Part shown: one piece after another, positions 6,874 through 8,291 of the stretch
How positions within the stretch are numbered: position 1 is the stretch's first letter
Layout: each line of letters begins with the position of its first letter
NCBI GenBank assembly: GCA_047975005.1
Contig: JBKECW010000080.1
Span: 1-8,291, forward strand
Source: JBKEAJ01 sp047975005
GTDB lineage: Bacteria; Bacteroidota; Bacteroidia; Bacteroidales; Prolixibacteraceae
Reading direction: 5' to 3'
DNA: 8,291 nt
Made by a program: the position numbers and the translations under genes
Notes under the pieces: model-generated
What the model was told of the DNA's origin: nothing
The model's database searches: none
What the model saw: only the letters and a program-made list of their open reading frames with translations

Positions 6874-7875
6874 ATGAAAAAAAATACCCCAGACCTTAAT
6901 CTTAATAGTTGTAGTATTCCTAGTGCAATCTTGCACTTCACAAAAGACTGATAATCAAAAATAAAGATCAGGCGAACACTGAAATACAAAAAAAAAGATA
7001 TAGACTACACAAATCTAATATCCATCCTCAACAAAGCTTTGGAAAGTTGCGACACATCCATAATTGCTCCAATTTTAGCTCCTGATTTTGCAGTATCCAC
7101 ACGCACATGGTCTGCATCCGGTTTTATGCTTCAACAAATATTTACACGCTCGAAACTAGACTGCACAGCAGAGATTACAGACAAAGAGGCAGAGCAACTT
7201 CCCAACGGAGACATAAAGCTTGAACTAAAGTACACCTACCCAGACACAAGCCGAGTTAGCGAAATGGTGTTGAACAGAGATGGGAAGATTAAATACCTCG
7301 ACCTATTCGATGAGCAATACGGACTATTCCGTAAAAGACCATCTAAGCTAATTGGAGAAGTTCATTTTGAATTCAGAGATGGTGAAATTTTATTGAAGGT
7401 TCGCTTAAACGATAATTCTGAAGAGCTTGAATTCTTATTTGACACAGGAACAGACGGTATGGCAATAAATCCAGCACTAGCAAAGGAGCAAGGCATGAAA
7501 GTAAGTCGCCGACAAAACACTTCCGGAGTGGGAGCAAATATGGAGGTACAAATATCATCGGGTAACACAATGCACATTGGTCCCATTACTGTTAAGAACC
7601 GTAATTTCGCTATTCTTAATCATGCACTAAAAGACGTTGATGGCATTGTGGGTGTAACACTTGCCAACAACTTAATAATTCAAGTGAACTTTGATGACTC
7701 TAAGATGTACTTTTACAGTTTGGGAACATACAGAAACGAAGACAAAGAACATGCCATCCCCATAACAATACCTTCCGGGCTACCTGTTGTAGAAGGAGGA
7801 GTGAACATCTCGGGCGAAAAAGAGGTTCCGGGGAGATATATACGTGTTTATAGGGGGCTTACTCGAAAACAATGA
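6874..7875 (+). pseudogene. Retropepsin-like aspartyl protease lipoprotein, frameshifted in three A runs and probably 3'-truncated
   Basis: From the ATG at 6874, three frames together make one sensible protein: MKK, then a lipoprotein signal TLILIVVVFLVQSC followed by TSQKTDN (6893 onward), then KDQANTEIQ (6963-6989), then DIDYTNLISILNKALESCD (6997 onward), open to TGA at 7873-7875. Each change of frame falls in an A run (6877-6884, 6957-6961, 6988-6996) and each is cured by removing one A. As written, translation from 6874 stops after 26 codons; a TTG at 7039 only opens the remainder. The body has the retropepsin signature LEFLFDTGTDGMAI (Asp codon 7441-7443) and later VDGIVGVTLANNLII, typical of single-domain or duplicated aspartyl proteases of bacteria. 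After EVPGRYI (about 7842) the sequence drops into RVYRGLTRKQ and a repeat-rich area, so a C-terminal part (a second protease or PDZ domain in relatives) seems lost. Substrate unknown. Confidence 0.75.
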
Positions 7876-7887
7876 ATCGTTGAACGG

Positions 7888-7904
7888 TTTAGGGTTTAGG
7901 GTTT
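7888..7904. repeat. Telomere-like TTTAGGG repeat
   Basis: Two full TTTAGGG units and a partial TTTG follow the end of the protease remnant. The surrounding ATCGTTGAACGGTTTAGGG (from 7877) has a diverged relative at 7982-8011 (ATCGTTGAATCGCTTAAGG and on to GAGTTTAG), so it belongs to a degenerate intergenic repeat. In a bacterium this is not a telomere. Confidence 0.6.
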
Positions 7905-7937
7905 GAAAAATGCTGTATGCCGTACGCTTACAGCCGA

Positions 7938-8057
7938 TATTGACACTGCAATGCTGAATCATAGAATTGTTTATTTGTTTTATCGTTGAATCGCTTAAGG
8001 ATTAGAGTTTAGCTGTCATATCGCAACATCATAGCATTGCAATGTTGTAGTATCAAT
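7938..8057. repeat. Imperfect inverted repeat in gene-free DNA
   Basis: ATTGACACTGCAATGCTG near 7939-7956 is matched on the opposite strand by ATTGATACT plus TGCAATGCTATGATG from about 8057 back to 8027, with an extra seven or so bases in the second arm. The second arm also holds a local hairpin: CAACAT (8024-8029) with ATGTTG (8042-8047) around the palindrome CATTGCAATG. A smaller hairpin, GCTGTA/TACAGC, lies at 7912-7934. The whole stretch from 7876 to 8160 shows no gene. Confidence 0.4.
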
Positions 8058-8083
8058 AAACAGCCTATAGCTTAAAAAGAGGT

Positions 8084-8155
8084 TTGATGTTTAGGGGCGA
8101 AAGCCCACCCACAGAACACTTTCACCTCCTAGTAAATTAGCATGCTCGGCACACC
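8084..8155 (-). mobile_element. Possible 5' fragment of a group II intron
   Basis: Read on the minus strand from 8155: GTGTGCCGAGCATGCT, then ACTAGGAGGTGAAAGTG, then a GGGC-TTTC-GCCC hairpin. Bacterial group II introns commonly start with GTGYG, have a GCCCAGCATGGGC-like hairpin close by, and then ACTAG-GG-GTGAAAGT. Order, spacing and core words agree, though the first hairpin is altered. No reverse transcriptase, catalytic domain V or 3' end is visible in the window, so only a fragment could remain. A structured RNA of another kind is the alternative. Confidence 0.35.
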
Positions 8156-8160
8156 AAGAA

Positions 8161-8192
8161 AAAGAGAGTATCCTTATCGGGATACCCTCTTT
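8161..8192 (-). terminator. Terminator for the minus-strand gene at the window end
   Basis: A twelve-pair stem with one mismatch: AAAGAG/CTCTTT outside and GTATCC (8168-8173) with GGATAC (8180-8185) inside, loop TTATCG. On the minus strand it is followed by TTTTTC. It lies 27 bases beyond the stop codon at 8219-8221. The A/T flanks on both sides might let it act in both directions, but no plus-strand gene ends close by. Confidence 0.7.
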
Positions 8193-8218
8193 ATATTCTC
8201 TAAATAAGTAAACAATTA

Positions 8219-8291
8219 CTAATCTATATCCGGTACCGGTTGCGGTGTTGGTGCTGTCGGGTTGTTGTCGCCAACATTTAGAGTTGGGTTC
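8219..8291 (-). CDS. C-terminal tail of an unidentified minus-strand protein (partial)
   Basis: The last 23 codons read NPTLNVGDNNPTAPTPQPVPDID and end in TAG at 8219-8221; the rest lies past the window edge. The tail is rich in Pro, Asn, Thr and Asp and looks disordered. A strong terminator directly after the stop supports a real gene end. I do not recognise the protein; Bacteroidota HU-like DNA-binding proteins and some surface proteins have acidic, low-complexity tails, but nothing here decides between them. Confidence 0.55.
   Translation of the reverse strand, partial: NPTLNVGDNNPTAPTPQPVPDID

Noticed and set aside
7888..7904. TTTAGGG units as a sign of a eukaryotic telomere or linear replicon end
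   Set aside because: Only two full units, internal to bacterial sequence with genes on both sides.
8120..8128. TCACCTCCT as a 16S rRNA 3' end
   Set aside because: Only the anti-Shine-Dalgarno word matches; flanking bases do not fit 16S rRNA. On the other strand it is part of the intron-like AGGAGGTGAAAGT motif.
1..8291. CRISPR array, tRNA or rRNA genes
   Set aside because: No regularly spaced repeats and no cloverleaf or rRNA signature were seen on either strand.

Overview
The window looks like a piece of a Bacteroidota (Bacteroidales-like) chromosome. The signs are a PorV/PorQ-like envelope gene, a ComEA-type helix-hairpin-helix protein fused to a predicted outer-membrane barrel, a TlpA-like lipoprotein thioredoxin, a TAnnTTTG promoter element, an IS4-family element with the SIDRTNWKFG motif, and moderate-to-low GC. 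The genus cannot be assigned from sequence alone.

Layout. Bases 1-3341 (+) are a tight three-gene cluster: the C-terminal end of a secreted protein with a FlgD-Ig/CHU_C-like module, a PorV/PorQ-like outer-membrane protein whose start overlaps the preceding stop (TAATG), and, after 36 bases holding a strong hairpin, a large helix-hairpin-helix barrel protein. The three probably form one envelope operon. A link to type IX secretion is family-level inference. Bases 3350-4951 are a wreck of mobile DNA on the minus strand. A tyrosine recombinase is broken into a 3' part (3350-3698) and a faint 5' part (about 4877-4951). Between them lies a decayed IS4-family element whose transposase has one stop and about five frameshifts. 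The nine bases TCTATCTTT flank the element on both sides and encode the recombinase's K-D-R triplet in both halves, which reads as a target-site duplication.

Bases 4952-5318 hold no convincing gene. Bases 5319-6707 (+) encode an intact lipoprotein with a DUF4369-like N-terminal region and a TlpA/thioredoxin WCGPC domain, followed by a good intrinsic terminator. Bases 6811-7875 hold a promoter motif and a retropepsin-like aspartyl protease lipoprotein. Its first 120 bases are knocked out of frame by three single extra A residues in three A runs, and its 3' end looks truncated.

Bases 7876-8160 are gene-free and rich in imperfect repeats: telomere-like TTTAGGG units, a diverged inverted repeat, and a minus-strand stretch resembling the 5' end of a group II intron. 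A terminator and the last 23 codons of a minus-strand gene close the window. No complete novel system is visible. The most informative items are the recombinase/IS4 nesting and the triple A-tract frameshift in the protease gene.
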